A stretch of 40,890 nt of DNA from an uncultured Gammaproteobacteria bacterium (GCA_913060565.1 CAJXRU010000023.1:1-40890), one strand, 5' to 3'. Numbered from the stretch's first letter, positions 1-11,328 are shown. Notes: generated by a model from the sequence alone, not told the origin. Made by a program: numbers and translations.

Positions 1-166
1 GCCTATCCAAAATATTTGTGGGGATACCTCAGACTCTGACCCCATTTATTTAATTGAAACGCGCCGTAGACCCTAAGTCTAATGATTTAAAGTGCGCTGG
101 GGCTTTGCAACTTTATTATGAGCCATGATATAAACAGTATAACTTATTCACTGTGTTGAGCTTTGT
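1..166. other. Left-edge non-coding stretch
   Basis: No convincing gene. Bases around 29-50 carry a CAGACTCTGACCCC-type string. Similar gggtca/tgacccc strings commonly flank RAYT transposase genes in marine gammaproteobacteria, and a related TTTTGACCCC lies at about 5486 beside the RAYT pair of this window. It may be the outer edge of another such element lying outside the window. The rest is the leader of the EAL gene, without a clear Shine-Dalgarno sequence. Confidence 0.3.
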
Positions 167-2680
167 ATGGGTCTAGGAAAAATATCATCTTTTATAATCA
201 CATTAGTGATTTTTTCATGCTCTTTTTGTAGCATGGGGGCTGATATTGTCATTAGTAAAACTCAACCTAAAGTAAATATTTTAGAGCCACTCGAAACCCT
301 TAAAACACATACACGCATTGAGCCCAACGAGCTTCTACTCTCTCAAGAATTTACGCCAGCACTATTTTCTGAATCTAACCAAGCGTCGCAAGCTATCTAT
401 TGGCATCGGTTAAACATTCACTCTGAATTAGCTGATGAAAACAATACCACTGCCATCTTATTCCAATCGCATATTATCGAACAGCTAGATGTCTACCTCT
501 ATCGAGACGACGTTTTAGACCGTTCTGCGCAGCTCGGATTAAAAAATAGACCGTCGCTTACTTCAACTTATCAAGGGGTGCTATTTGAATTTGAATTAGC
601 ACAACACGAGCGCGTCACCTTGCTGATCCGTAAAGAAAGCAAAGGCCCTAAAATCATGCCAATCACGGTGATGAGCCATCAATCGTTAACAGACTTCAAA
701 ATAAATATACTGCTATTTTACGGCGTAATCATCGGTATCTTCATTGCGCTATCTGGATACAACGCCATTATTTATACCCTACATCGCTCTGCCACCTATC
801 GGTGGTATATGCTCTATCAAATAGCTGTATTTCTAGAGTTTTCTAGCTTATTTGGGTTTGGCTACTTTATATTCCCAGAAGCATCAGTACGTTGGTTAGC
901 ACAGCATATCAGCATGATAAATATAAACTTGATTTGGTTTGCATTACTGTTTAGCTGTCACTTCTTGGAAATGAAGACTTACACTAAGAGATTACATAAG
1001 TTTATATCCCGTACTCACTGGCTCCTACCTTTAATCAGCTTATTAGGATTCGTGTTACCCGAATACACAATGATGGCCATCTCTACGCCCCTGCTTTTAG
1101 CAGTGGCTATTACCTGTATTTATGTGGGATACAAAGCATTGATGAAGGGGTATTCTCCAGCGCTTATATATTTATTATCGTGGCTTTCTATCGTTATTGG
1201 CGGACTGGTAGGGTTATCAACTTACGCAGGGTTTCTCCCTCAAAACGTCATAACAATGCACGCTTTTTTAATCGGCTCTCTGTTAGAGCTTTATATCTTG
1301 TCGATTGCGCTAGCCAAAAGGCTGGAATTTAATGAGCTACAACAAAAGCGAAAAAGCTTTATCGACCCAATATTCAAACTACCCAATAGCAACTTTTACT
1401 ATCAAGAATTTAAAGAGCAGTTAACGCAAAAGAGCGAGCGAGATGCCAGTTTAAAAATGGTGTTAATAAAACTTGAAGGCATCGATGAACAAACCACACT
1501 TCTTGGTAGCGGCGTGGTAACAAAATACATTGCTAATTGCCTAAATGAGTTTAATAACGCATTGAGTCAACGGCCGTGGAATTGCGACATTTCGCTAATC
1601 CGCAACGAGAACTACTCAGTTATTTTCATGGCCACTAAACAGATTTTAGTACTGGTTAATGGCGAGCAGAATTCAGAAATACAGGTAAACAATGTGATTA
1701 AGTGCTGGCATGGTGCAACCGCGCAAGTTACCAATCACATCAACATTCAAATCAGAGCAAGCATTCTCGATGTCAATGACATTAAAGACGACCCTGTAGA
1801 GCTCTATCGCCGAGCGAGCACCGCGGTGATTGAAGCAAAACGGCAAAGCAGCGATTGGGCACTGTTTGATATCAATCTCGATTTACAAGCCAAAGAAAGA
1901 GTCAACTTACTCAACAAACTTGAGCTAGCTATCGAACAGCAAGAATTAGAAATCTATATCCAACCTAAGGTCGACTTATTCACCCAAAAAACCATAGGCG
2001 GCGAAACCTTAATGCGCTGGCATGACAAAGAAGACGGCTTCATCAGCCCTGGCGTGTTCATTCCGATTGCAGAACACAGCGGCCTCATCTTTGAAATTAC
2101 TAAAATCGCGCTACGCCAAGCCTTTGTGTGGATGAACCAGCACAAGCCAGATATCTCGTTGTCCATTAACTTATCAGTGTTCGATCTCCAGCACGATCAA
2201 TTTATCCCATTCATTGAGCAGCTCTGTGAAAGCTATCCAATCAACCGCGCTAACATCATGTTAGAAATTACTGAATCACAAGATTTAGACAACTCACAAG
2301 AGCTCTTTGCTGTCATTCAAAAATTAAAAGAAATGGGCTTTAAAATATCCATTGATGACTTTGGCACAGGCTATTCATCGATGATTTACCTCAGTCAAAT
2401 CGACCCCGACGAAATCAAAATCGACATGGCTTTTGTTAGCGGCATCGACCACAATCCAATTAACCAGTCCGTGGTAGAAACCCTGCTAAAACTCGCCAAA
2501 ACCCTGCAAGCAGAAACCATTATCGAAGGCATAGAAAACGACGGTGAATTAGAAGTTATTCGAACACTGGGCGGAAAATACGGCCAAGGATATTATTGGT
2601 CACCCGCGATAAAAACAGATGAGTTTTTTCGGCGGTTTATCCAGCCCAAAGTGGGCCAAAATCCTAATAACAAGCAATGA
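167..2680 (+). CDS. 7TMR-DISM sensor with degenerate GGDEF and EAL phosphodiesterase
   Basis: Probable inner-membrane cyclic-di-GMP phosphodiesterase. Residues 1-25 form a signal peptide. A periplasmic 7TMR-DISMED2-like sensory domain follows (about 40-175), then seven hydrophobic helices (about 180-390). Residues about 397-565 look like a GGDEF fold, but the signature loop reads RNENYS near 479, so no cyclase activity is expected. The EAL domain (about 585-825) keeps its catalytic set: E613 in ETLMRW, the N of NLSVFDL, E of LEITES, D730-D731 in DDFGTGYSS, K751-I-D753 and E787 in EGIE. It should therefore hydrolyse c-di-GMP to pGpG in response to an extracytoplasmic ligand. It stands alone, with a weak ribosome-binding site, so the exact start is less certain than the family. 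Confidence 0.88.
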   Translation: MGLGKISSFIITLVIFSCSFCSMGADIVISKTQPKVNILEPLETLKTHTRIEPNELLLSQEFTPALFSESNQASQAIYWHRLNIHSELADENNTTAILFQSHIIEQLDVYLYRDDVLDRSAQLGLKNRPSLTSTYQGVLFEFELAQHERVTLLIRKESKGPKIMPITVMSHQSLTDFKINILLFYGVIIGIFIALSGYNAIIYTLHRSATYRWYMLYQIAVFLEFSSLFGFGYFIFPEASVRWLAQHISMININLIWFALLFSCHFLEMKTYTKRLHKFISRTHWLLPLISLLGFVLPEYTMMAISTPLLLAVAITCIYVGYKALMKGYSPALIYLLSWLSIVIGGLVGLSTYAGFLPQNVITMHAFLIGSLLELYILSIALAKRLEFNELQQKRKSFIDPIFKLPNSNFYYQEFKEQLTQKSERDASLKMVLIKLEGIDEQTTLLGSGVVTKYIANCLNEFNNALSQRPWNCDISLIRNENYSVIFMATKQILVLVNGEQNSEIQVNNVIKCWHGATAQVTNHINIQIRASILDVNDIKDDPVELYRRASTAVIEAKRQSSDWALFDINLDLQAKERVNLLNKLELAIEQQELEIYIQPKVDLFTQKTIGGETLMRWHDKEDGFISPGVFIPIAEHSGLIFEITKIALRQAFVWMNQHKPDISLSINLSVFDLQHDQFIPFIEQLCESYPINRANIMLEITESQDLDNSQELFAVIQKLKEMGFKISIDDFGTGYSSMIYLSQIDPDEIKIDMAFVSGIDHNPINQSVVETLLKLAKTLQAETIIEGIENDGELEVIRTLGGKYGQGYYWSPAIKTDEFFRRFIQPKVGQNPNNKQ

Positions 2681-2705
2681 AGCTATGAAGCTATGAAGCT
2701 ATGAA
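2678..2705 (+). repeat. Octamer tandem repeat over the EAL stop codon
   Basis: The unit TGAAGCTA occurs three times in a row plus a partial fourth, starting exactly at the TGA stop of the EAL gene. The unit is not a multiple of three, and every unit supplies a TGA. A slippage event would leave the protein end unchanged. Confidence 0.8.
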
Positions 2706-2897
2706 TTTTATTTGTGTTTGAAGCATCCAATTTAACTTCCTACCCTTTTATTTCTAGCGACCCCAATAAATGTAGTTTATAATCCGCGCCGTTTTATGCG
2801 ACGGATTGCAAATAACTCCTCTCTAATTTATTTCATTCCGTTCGTAGCAAACTATCAATATTCAAGTGGATCCAATCTACATTAACAAGGAAGAATA

Positions 2898-3221
2898 ATG
2901 AAACTTAGTAAATTAGCGTTTTTTAGCGCGTTATTCATATCAACTACAGCACTAGCAACGTCACTACATTCTCCAATCGAAAATATCGATGTCGTGAAAA
3001 GCAACGCTGATCATCTCTCAGTTCAAAACTTGTCTAACGAGACAGTCAAAATCAACATCTTTGGTGACGAAGTAGAATTAGGCGCAGGAACTGGCGCAGC
3101 ATTTTCGTGCAAAGGATACGATGAATTAGAACTTATCATTGGAGACGGTATTCACGATTTTTTCGAAGTACCATGCCAAAGTAAAGTTACTATCAACGAA
3201 GCATTCGAAAACTCTCTTTAA
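2898..3221 (+). CDS. Small exported protein of unknown function
   Basis: 107 residues. A typical signal peptide (about 1-20, cleavage near ALA-TS) precedes a short, acidic, beta-rich domain with two cysteines (in FSCKGY and VPCQSK) that could form a disulfide in the periplasm. AAGGAAG lies seven bases before the ATG. It is followed after 11 bases by a lipoprotein gene with its own AAAGGA site, so the two probably form one transcript. I do not recognise a family and infer only that it is exported. Confidence 0.7.
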   Translation: MKLSKLAFFSALFISTTALATSLHSPIENIDVVKSNADHLSVQNLSNETVKINIFGDEVELGAGTGAAFSCKGYDELELIIGDGIHDFFEVPCQSKVTINEAFENSL

Positions 3222-3232
3222 AGGAATAAATA

Positions 3233-3532
3233 ATGAACAAGGCAGTAATTTTAGTATCTCTTAGTTTACTATTAAGTGCGTGTGGTTCTAGTGGAGACGG
3301 TGGTAGTGACCGTTCTACTTATTCATCATGTAAGATAACTACTTCAAAAGCACTATTAGCAGAAGACCGACTAAAAGATACCCGAAAATGTTGGAATGCA
3401 TCTGGTGGAGGCATTGAATCTAAACAGCGCGCATTGGACTGGTGTGAAGATAAAGTTCAAGAATATATTGCAGATACCTACATATTTGGTCATACCGTAA
3501 CTTATTCAATCCAATCAACAGACTGTAACTAA
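3233..3532 (+). CDS. Small lipoprotein of unknown function
   Basis: 99 residues. The N-terminus is a lipoprotein signal with lipobox LLSAC (Cys17), followed by a flexible GSSGDGGSD linker suggesting outer-membrane anchoring (no Asp at +2). The mature part has four cysteines (CKITT, KCWNA, DWCED, TDCN) that could make two disulfides. It is the second gene of a pair with the exported protein just upstream and is followed by an inverted repeat. Family unknown. Confidence 0.7.
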   Translation: MNKAVILVSLSLLLSACGSSGDGGSDRSTYSSCKITTSKALLAEDRLKDTRKCWNASGGGIESKQRALDWCEDKVQEYIADTYIFGHTVTYSIQSTDCN

Positions 3533-3548
3533 TTTTCTAATAAGTTAA

Positions 3549-3572
3549 TGCCCAAACCGTCATGTTTGGGCA
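3549..3572 (+). terminator. Hairpin after the small lipoprotein gene
   Basis: TGCCCAAAC / GTTTGGGCA is a perfect 9-bp stem with a 6-base loop, 17 bases after the lipoprotein stop. The downstream tract (GTTAAAAATCTCTTTT) is not a clean T-run, so it may be a weak terminator or an mRNA-end stabiliser. Confidence 0.55.
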
Positions 3573-3681
3573 GTTAAAAATCTCTTTTAAAATGAAAATT
3601 TAATACATCAGACGTTTTTAAATATCTAATGACAACCTCATCAACACAAAAATATTCGCGAACTTTGCATCTATGGTTTAA

Positions 3682-3939
3682 TTATCGATCACTTTGCTCA
3701 AGCTTTGTCTGAAGTAACGTAATGCGTGCATTTAACTTTCTAAAAACGATATTAGAATAAATATAATGCAAGAAGAAAGCGACAAAACCAGACATTCCTA
3801 TTGCAAATACAGGCTCTAAAAAATAAGCCAGCACACCAATAAGTGCAACAAAGACAAAGCATAATAAAACAAAATGTACAGAGCTAAACAGCTTGCGGTT
3901 TTGTTCTTCTAAGTGATTAATATGAGTATTCAAATCCAT
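3682..3939 (-). CDS. Small two-helix membrane protein
   Basis: 85 residues. An amphipathic, possibly coiled N-terminus (HINHLEEQNRKL) is followed by two hydrophobic segments (about 19-42 and 44-65) and a second charged helix (LNARITLLQTKLEQ) at the C-terminus. This gives two membrane helices with both ends probably cytoplasmic. No recognised family. It stands between the lipoprotein terminator and the RAYT genes and might be a passenger of that region. Real-gene status rests on the coherent topology only. Confidence 0.5.
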   Translation of the reverse strand: MDLNTHINHLEEQNRKLFSSVHFVLLCFVFVALIGVLAYFLEPVFAIGMSGFVAFFLHYIYSNIVFRKLNARITLLQTKLEQSDR

Positions 3940-3971
3940 TTAAGAAATTCCTTGTGATGTATAACATCTAG

Positions 3972-4637
3972 CTAAGAGACGTGAAATATTTTGCTAAAAT
4001 TTAGCAACAAAGGAGCATAAATCAAGTGCTTTATTTCTTTATGATGAATTTCTTTATCTCTGTTTATTTTCTGTAGTTTGAAGTCCACGTAGCCGAGGCA
4101 ACTTATCAATGCTTTCTCATCAAGCAGTGCTTGAGATTTGAACCTGCCCTCCCAAAATTTTCCAGTACAGTTATCTTCCTTATTTGCTTCACGTGAAATA
4201 TGCTCGTTAAGACACTTCATAAACCAAGATATGTCATATAACCGCTCACGCCAAAGCCCCGCATATTCTTCAACTTTAGCGAGTTTGACTGCACTCATAT
4301 CACGATTTGCAAGATAATCATCAACAATTGGATGACCACTGTAGAGTTGATACCAACGTTCAATCACCTCGTCTATTGACCAAATATCGGCGTGAACTTT
4401 GTCGACCTGTAGTACTAAGTGGTAATGATTGCTCATTATCGCGTAAGCCGCGATATTAATTGAGAAAATGGAAGAAAGTAATTTGATACGGTCAACGAGC
4501 CATTGCCGCCGGTGATCGTAATTGCGCTTGGTGTAAGGATCATTACCACACAAAAAACTACGCCTAACACAACGATTAATCACGTGATAATAAGACGTGG
4601 CCGATAAATCAATAAACTGGTGTCTTGCTCTAGTCAT
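3972..4637 (-). CDS. RAYT (Y1_Tnp) transposase, copy 1, C-terminus eroded
   Basis: REP-associated tyrosine transposase of the HUH superfamily. The metal-binding HUH motif is visible as SNHYHLV (about residues 69-75 from the chosen start), followed by the conserved ANKEDNCTGKFWEGRFKSQ block. Compared with copy 2, the protein breaks off homology right after GYVD: the usual YVDLNPIRA stretch reads YVDFKLQK and the tail is unrelated. It is well short of the roughly 300 residues usual for this group, so it is probably inactive. The start is placed at the ATG at 4637, preceded by GGAG six bases away and matching the MTRAR start of copy 2; an upstream TTG overlaps the ribosome site. RAYTs act on REP-like palindromes near their genes. 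Confidence 0.7.
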   Translation of the reverse strand: MTRARHQFIDLSATSYYHVINRCVRRSFLCGNDPYTKRNYDHRRQWLVDRIKLLSSIFSINIAAYAIMSNHYHLVLQVDKVHADIWSIDEVIERWYQLYSGHPIVDDYLANRDMSAVKLAKVEEYAGLWRERLYDISWFMKCLNEHISREANKEDNCTGKFWEGRFKSQALLDEKALISCLGYVDFKLQKINRDKEIHHKEIKHLIYAPLLLNFSKIFHVS

Positions 4638-4708
4638 ATTCAACTCCTACTACGCTCGATTTAAACTTATCAAAGCGTAGTCGAAGCCAATATGATTTCA
4701 ACAATCAA

Positions 4709-5401
4709 TTAGAAATGATCGCCTGTCCCTTTTTTCTTGCAGTTGCTTATTACGTTTGTCGTGTTGATAACATTTGATACGCTCTTGAATAGACGAAAAT
4801 CACTGCTCGCTAAATCATCACACATATTAGCTCGTATCGGATTCAAGTCCACATACATCATACAGCTGAGCAATGCGGTTTCATCAAGCAAAGCTTGCGA
4901 CTTATACCTTCCCTCCCAATAGCGCCCTGTGCAGTTATCTTCTTTATTTGCTTCTCGTGCTATCGACTCATTTAAGTTACGCATAAACCAGCTAATATCG
5001 TACAAGCACTCTCGCCAAATGTCAGCAAACTCTTCGATACGACTTAACCTGACCTCATCATCAATTTTCCCTCGGCGATATAAGTCCACTAACGAATTTC
5101 CGTGATACAACCTATACCAACGGGAAATAACTTCATCTATTGACCATTCTTGTGCTTGCTCCCGATTAACACGAATAACCAAGTGGTAATGATTACTCAT
5201 AACCGCATAGGCCGCTATATCAATGGAAAACACGTCACTCAACAGCTTAATGCGGTCGACCAACCATTGGCGCCGATGATTAAAATTCTTACCAGTAAGC
5301 TTGTCTTCACCGCATAAAAAGGCACGGCGAACACAACGGGAAATAACGTGATAATAGGGCGTAGCTGATAAGTCTATCAACTGCTGACGGGCACGAGTCA
5401 T
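4709..5401 (-). CDS. RAYT (Y1_Tnp) transposase, copy 2, truncated
   Basis: Close paralogue of the preceding gene on the same strand, strongly similar over about 180 residues. The HUH motif is H71-Y-H73 in SNHYHLV; ANKEDNCTGRYWEGRYKSQ and YVDLNPIRANM are intact. After about residue 195 the family's C-terminal part is missing, and the ORF runs out into flanking sequence ending KKKGTGDHF. It may keep the catalytic core but lacks the C-terminal region of full-length relatives. A GAGAGG site lies nine bases before the ATG. CTACGC / GCGTAG half-palindromes lie in the gap between the two genes and upstream at about 5439, as possible REP-like substrates. Confidence 0.7.
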   Translation of the reverse strand: MTRARQQLIDLSATPYYHVISRCVRRAFLCGEDKLTGKNFNHRRQWLVDRIKLLSDVFSIDIAAYAVMSNHYHLVIRVNREQAQEWSIDEVISRWYRLYHGNSLVDLYRRGKIDDEVRLSRIEEFADIWRECLYDISWFMRNLNESIAREANKEDNCTGRYWEGRYKSQALLDETALLSCMMYVDLNPIRANMCDDLASSDFRLFKSVSNVINTTNVISNCKKKGTGDHF

Positions 5402-5511
5402 GGCTATTTACCTCTCTAACAACTAGCGATAATTTAGCGTAGACCATGTTTCATTTAGCCGCCCAAATTTAATGGGTGTCCCATCTTTTGACCCCTTTGA
5501 TTTGTTAAGTT

Positions 5512-7428
5512 TTATTTTTGAACATCGGCCAGAACATGCTCATATACGCTTGGAATAAATTTACCATTCGTAAGATTGACCATGGATTTACTAACGATGC
5601 AGCTTTTTAACTCTCCATCTTTTCCTTTCCTACAGTACGCATTTAGCTCGGGGTATTTAATTTTAACCAAGACCTCCAAATCGTGTCCATTGGTCTTAAG
5701 GTATTCTGAATCAGTTAGTAGCTCTATTCCAGATACATAACTTAAAGTTGAATCTTTTTTACTTTGCCTTCCTAAAACCTTATGAATATAGCGGTCAACA
5801 GACTCTTGAAGTAACTTATCGTCTTCAAGCCACTCACTCCAGTTTGCATCAGAACCACATATATCAGACATAGTGAAACAGTTAGCTCTATCAATGTGGA
5901 GTAACAGGAGAATACAAATCGGATCTAGAGTCACATTTTCAATTGAATAGGCGTAACCTTCTGCCAGGACTGAAACTTCTCTTGAAGGAGCATTCTTTAG
6001 ATCCCAGTCAATAATCCCTCTTACTAAACTATTTTCATTATTAACTAGAGCCTCAACCTGTCCGACAACCTGAACACAGTTACCAATACCGTTAAGTGAT
6101 TCTATAAATTCATTTATTTTAGGTTCGTCCGTTATCTCTAATATTTGCTTTACCTTATCGGCTATCTGCTGCTTAGGCATTTTGGGTCCAGCACTTACAA
6201 AACTTAGCGAAATCTTAGAGTCAATTAAACTAGAGTTATGCGCCAACTTTGAATATATGCATTGATATACATCTACATCATATTGGCTTTCTACAAATAC
6301 TTGGCGACGGTTTTTAGGGTTCAGTGATATTTGTGTAACTCCATCAAGTAACTCTGAGATAGCAATATCTTTTTCAATAGGCTTAATATCATTATTTTCG
6401 ACTAAATATACGTTTTCACTTGGAGCTAAAGCAACTGTCGTGGGTGAATGAGTACTAATAACAACCAATGAATTGAAATTGCAATTAAAAGATTCCAAAG
6501 CTTTGTACATCTTTAGCACCATCTTGGGGTGTAAAAAGGCATCTGGCTCATCTATTAGGAGAACCTTTGGTGTATGCGCTATATCAAATTCATAATATTG
6601 GCTGTTAAATAATGTAAGTGCTAACCATAGTAAAGTTTTCTCGCCTGATGATAAGTGCTCAACTTTTACAGGTGACTGCTCTTTACCTTGAAGCAACTGC
6701 GCTTGATACATATAACTTTGCGATTCTTCATCTGGAATGCAAAATTGGAATTTACCATCAAATGTATCGTTTAAAATTCTATTAATTAAAAGCCAAGGTT
6801 TATCACCAAACTGGTTTAAAAAGTCTTGTTCTGAGAAGTATTGAACATCGTCCCCTTTCTGCGTGTTCTTCCATTCATTGAACTCATTTTTATGTTGCCT
6901 CTTTATATACTGGTTAACAATAGTAGATATGCTTTGGATACCGAGAACGTTTCGAGAAGGCTCTTCGAAATGAAAAATAATATCTTCATGCGTTAGCCCA
7001 GAAGCTGGTTTTCCTGTTTTATTTGCTATCGATAGACAAAGTTTAAAAAGGGACTCGTAATCTAACCCTTCTTCTCTTCCCCTGTTGTGCTGCTGATTTT
7101 TTTGTTGTTCGTAAGGGAGGTCAAGATCATTTTTTATTCGATCAAATAATTGCAAGCTTGCTGTTATCTTGCTCTGAAATTGAGCATCATCATAATTTTG
7201 TCCAAAATTAGGGGTTAAACTCGATTGTGGAACAAGTCTAATATCTTGATTTTCAATTAATGAGTCGTTTAGGTTAATCACTGTAGATCTATTTTGCATA
7301 CTCTCTAATAAACGTGTTTTCCCTGAACCATTTTTGCCAGTTAAAACGAGTATACTTTCATCTAAAGTGATAGGGTTTTGTAATTGAAAACCTTTATGTT
7401 CCTTTGCACCTTCAAGTTTAATTTGCAC
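5512..7428 (-). CDS. AAA ATPase fused to TOPRIM/DUF4435-like nuclease domain (OLD/PARIS type)
   Basis: Single 638-residue protein. The N-terminal half is an ABC/SMC-type ATPase: Walker A GKNGSGKT (31-38), signature LSSGEK (259-264), Walker B VLLIDEPD (289-296) and H-switch STH (H327). The C-terminal half has a TOPRIM-like layout: VFVES with E380 and D384, then IIDWD (D474, D476) and YSIEN (E497), as in DUF4435. OLD nucleases and the PARIS pair AriA-AriB combine the same two activities, so this resembles a one-gene version acting in phage defence; function is inferred. Start is GTG with AAGGAG six bases upstream (CTCCTT at 7435-7440 on the plus strand). It sits alone between RAYT genes and groEL, a plausible defence insertion. 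Confidence 0.65.
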   Translation of the reverse strand: MQIKLEGAKEHKGFQLQNPITLDESILVLTGKNGSGKTRLLESMQNRSTVINLNDSLIENQDIRLVPQSSLTPNFGQNYDDAQFQSKITASLQLFDRIKNDLDLPYEQQKNQQHNRGREEGLDYESLFKLCLSIANKTGKPASGLTHEDIIFHFEEPSRNVLGIQSISTIVNQYIKRQHKNEFNEWKNTQKGDDVQYFSEQDFLNQFGDKPWLLINRILNDTFDGKFQFCIPDEESQSYMYQAQLLQGKEQSPVKVEHLSSGEKTLLWLALTLFNSQYYEFDIAHTPKVLLIDEPDAFLHPKMVLKMYKALESFNCNFNSLVVISTHSPTTVALAPSENVYLVENNDIKPIEKDIAISELLDGVTQISLNPKNRRQVFVESQYDVDVYQCIYSKLAHNSSLIDSKISLSFVSAGPKMPKQQIADKVKQILEITDEPKINEFIESLNGIGNCVQVVGQVEALVNNENSLVRGIIDWDLKNAPSREVSVLAEGYAYSIENVTLDPICILLLLHIDRANCFTMSDICGSDANWSEWLEDDKLLQESVDRYIHKVLGRQSKKDSTLSYVSGIELLTDSEYLKTNGHDLEVLVKIKYPELNAYCRKGKDGELKSCIVSKSMVNLTNGKFIPSVYEHVLADVQK

Positions 7429-7641
7429 TCAACTCTCCTTAAATTTAACAACTTCTTCTACCGTAAACACTACGATATTTATTCCCAGCGAAATGCCGAC
7501 AATAAAGCCCAACTTACGTTTATTCTATATAAAATACAACAATTTAAAATTATAGATAAACAAGGGATTGAAAAAATACGGAAACAGTAATGCAAATACC
7601 GCAACTTCCCGTGTTCTGTATTTAAACCAAACTTTTTCCAC

Positions 7642-7674
7642 AAAAAAGCCCAAGTATCTCTACTCAGGCTTTCT
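7642..7674 (-). terminator. Terminator downstream of groEL
   Basis: AAAGCC (7645-7650) pairs with GGCTTT (7667-7672), with an inner AGTA / TACT stem and a TCTC loop. Read on the minus strand the hairpin ends in a six-T run (A-run at 7642-7647), so it fits an intrinsic terminator for the groES-groEL transcript, about 120 bases after the groEL stop. The rest of 7429-7795 holds AT-rich DNA with no gene and the palindromic element listed next. Confidence 0.7.
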
Positions 7675-7687
7675 TCAATATCTCACG

Positions 7688-9759
<2,072 letters not shown>

Positions 9760-9830
9760 AGAAAATTTCCTTGAATTTAAATGTAATTGGGCGTTGTGCT
9801 ACTTACGATAAAGTAGCTTTAATAAATTAG

Positions 9831-9858
9831 AAGTGGGGACAAAAAAACGATTACCAAG
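9831..9858 (-). promoter_or_regulatory. Sigma-32 (heat-shock) promoter of groES-groEL
   Basis: On the minus strand CTTGGTA (-35, plus-strand TACCAAG at 9852-9858) is followed after 13 bases by CCCCACTT (-10, AAGTGGGG at 9831-9838). This fits the RpoH consensus CTTGAAA-N13-17-CCCCATNT closely. Transcription would start near 9823, about 65 bases before the groES ATG. Confidence 0.8.
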
Positions 9859-9933
9859 GGGCAATGCTAACTTTTCATAAATTTAACTAGTGAATCTGTT
9901 ATAACTCGCTACAATTGGGACTTTGAAACTCAT

Positions 9934-11277
9934 TTGAACGTCATTTTGAAACACGATTTACTCACATCACCAACCCGCCAAGTATTAACGTCCATGAGCA
10001 TTCCAACCGGACTGGGCATTTTGAGTATTTTGTTATTTAACATTACCGATACTTTCTTTATTAGTTTGTTAGGTACCGATGCATTAACAGCCATTAGTTT
10101 TACTTTTCCACTGACCTTTATTATCTCAAGTATCATCATTGGTTTTGGCTCTGGCTTGTCGGCTGCACTGGCAAGGTTGATTGGCAAAGGCGAAACCGAC
10201 AATCTCAAAAGCTTTGTCATTAGCGCTTTATTGCTAGGGCTAATCACCATCGCAGTGCTCACCACCTTGGGCTTTTGGAGCAGCGATCCACTGTTTAGGT
10301 TACTCGGTGCACAAGACAAACTGTTGCCACTCATTCACGATTATCTTAACGTCTGGCTGTTCGCCATTGTGTTTTTAGTGATCCCGATGATGGGCAATAG
10401 CGCCCTACGCGCTACAGGCAATGCTAAATACCCAAGCTACATCATGATGGGCGCTGGAATTGTTAATGTGGTACTCGATCCTATTTTGATCTTCGGCTTT
10501 GGGCCAATCGCGCCAATGGGCATTCAAGGCGCAGCAGTCGCCACGCTAATCGCATGGGCGATGTCATTAGTTGCCTCATTGGTGCTATTACATAAAAGCC
10601 AGTTGATTGGCTGGGTGAGTTTAAGTGTTGATAGCGTACTAAAAACATGGCGCACCGTGCTGCGCGTTGGCCAAGCGGCCGCCGTTTCACAGATGATTAA
10701 TCCACTATTTAACGCCATTGTGATGGGCATGCTAGCCAGCATCGACAGCAAAGCTGTAGCCGCTTATGGCGTAGGCATTCGCATTGAGTCGGTGATGCTG
10801 ATTGGCGTGATTGCGCTTGCGTCATCGCTAATGCCATTTTTGGCACAAAACATGGGTGCAGGCCAAGTCGAGCGCGCTAAAAGCGCCTTATTAGGTAGCG
10901 CGAAATTCTCCATCATCAGTCAATTTGCGCTTTATGTAATTATCGCCCTACTCGCTCGCCCACTAGCAGGATTGTTTAGTGACGATGAAGCAGTCATCGA
11001 TTACGTCGTTATATACCTCTACCTAGTACCATTCGCTTATGGCGCATTAGGCATGGTAATTGTGGTGGCGAATGCGTTAAACGCCTACAACCGCCCCGGT
11101 GCGTCATTACTAGTCAATGTTGCTCGTCTGTTCTTACTCATGCTACCGATGGTGTGGCTGGGTAAAGAGCTTTTAGGTGCCACCGGCATCTTCGCCGCCA
11201 TCGCCATTGCTAACATTTTAATGGGTGGGGCTTGTTATATTTTGGCGACAAAGATTACTGAAGGGAAAGGTAGTTAG
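9934..11277 (+). CDS. MATE family multidrug/cation antiporter
   Basis: Inner-membrane drug:Na+ or drug:H+ antiporter. About twelve hydrophobic helices in two related halves fill the 447 residues. The N-terminal SPTRQVLTSMSIPTGLGI leading into helix 1, the ALARLIGKGE loop after helix 2 and the NSALRATGNAKYP loop are typical of NorM/VmrA/DinF-like MATE proteins. Start is uncertain: the frame opens at TTG 9934, with another TTG four codons on, and neither has a good ribosome site. The first ATG (9992) would cut into the conserved segment before helix 1, so a TTG start is preferred. Monocistronic; converges with the HD-GYP gene. Confidence 0.88.
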   Translation: MNVILKHDLLTSPTRQVLTSMSIPTGLGILSILLFNITDTFFISLLGTDALTAISFTFPLTFIISSIIIGFGSGLSAALARLIGKGETDNLKSFVISALLLGLITIAVLTTLGFWSSDPLFRLLGAQDKLLPLIHDYLNVWLFAIVFLVIPMMGNSALRATGNAKYPSYIMMGAGIVNVVLDPILIFGFGPIAPMGIQGAAVATLIAWAMSLVASLVLLHKSQLIGWVSLSVDSVLKTWRTVLRVGQAAAVSQMINPLFNAIVMGMLASIDSKAVAAYGVGIRIESVMLIGVIALASSLMPFLAQNMGAGQVERAKSALLGSAKFSIISQFALYVIIALLARPLAGLFSDDEAVIDYVVIYLYLVPFAYGALGMVIVVANALNAYNRPGASLLVNVARLFLLMLPMVWLGKELLGATGIFAAIAIANILMGGACYILATKITEGKGS

Positions 11278-11328
11278 TTTTAAATGGGAAGAGAATTAGT
11301 AACAACTCACCCAAAGCGTGCGACCTAT

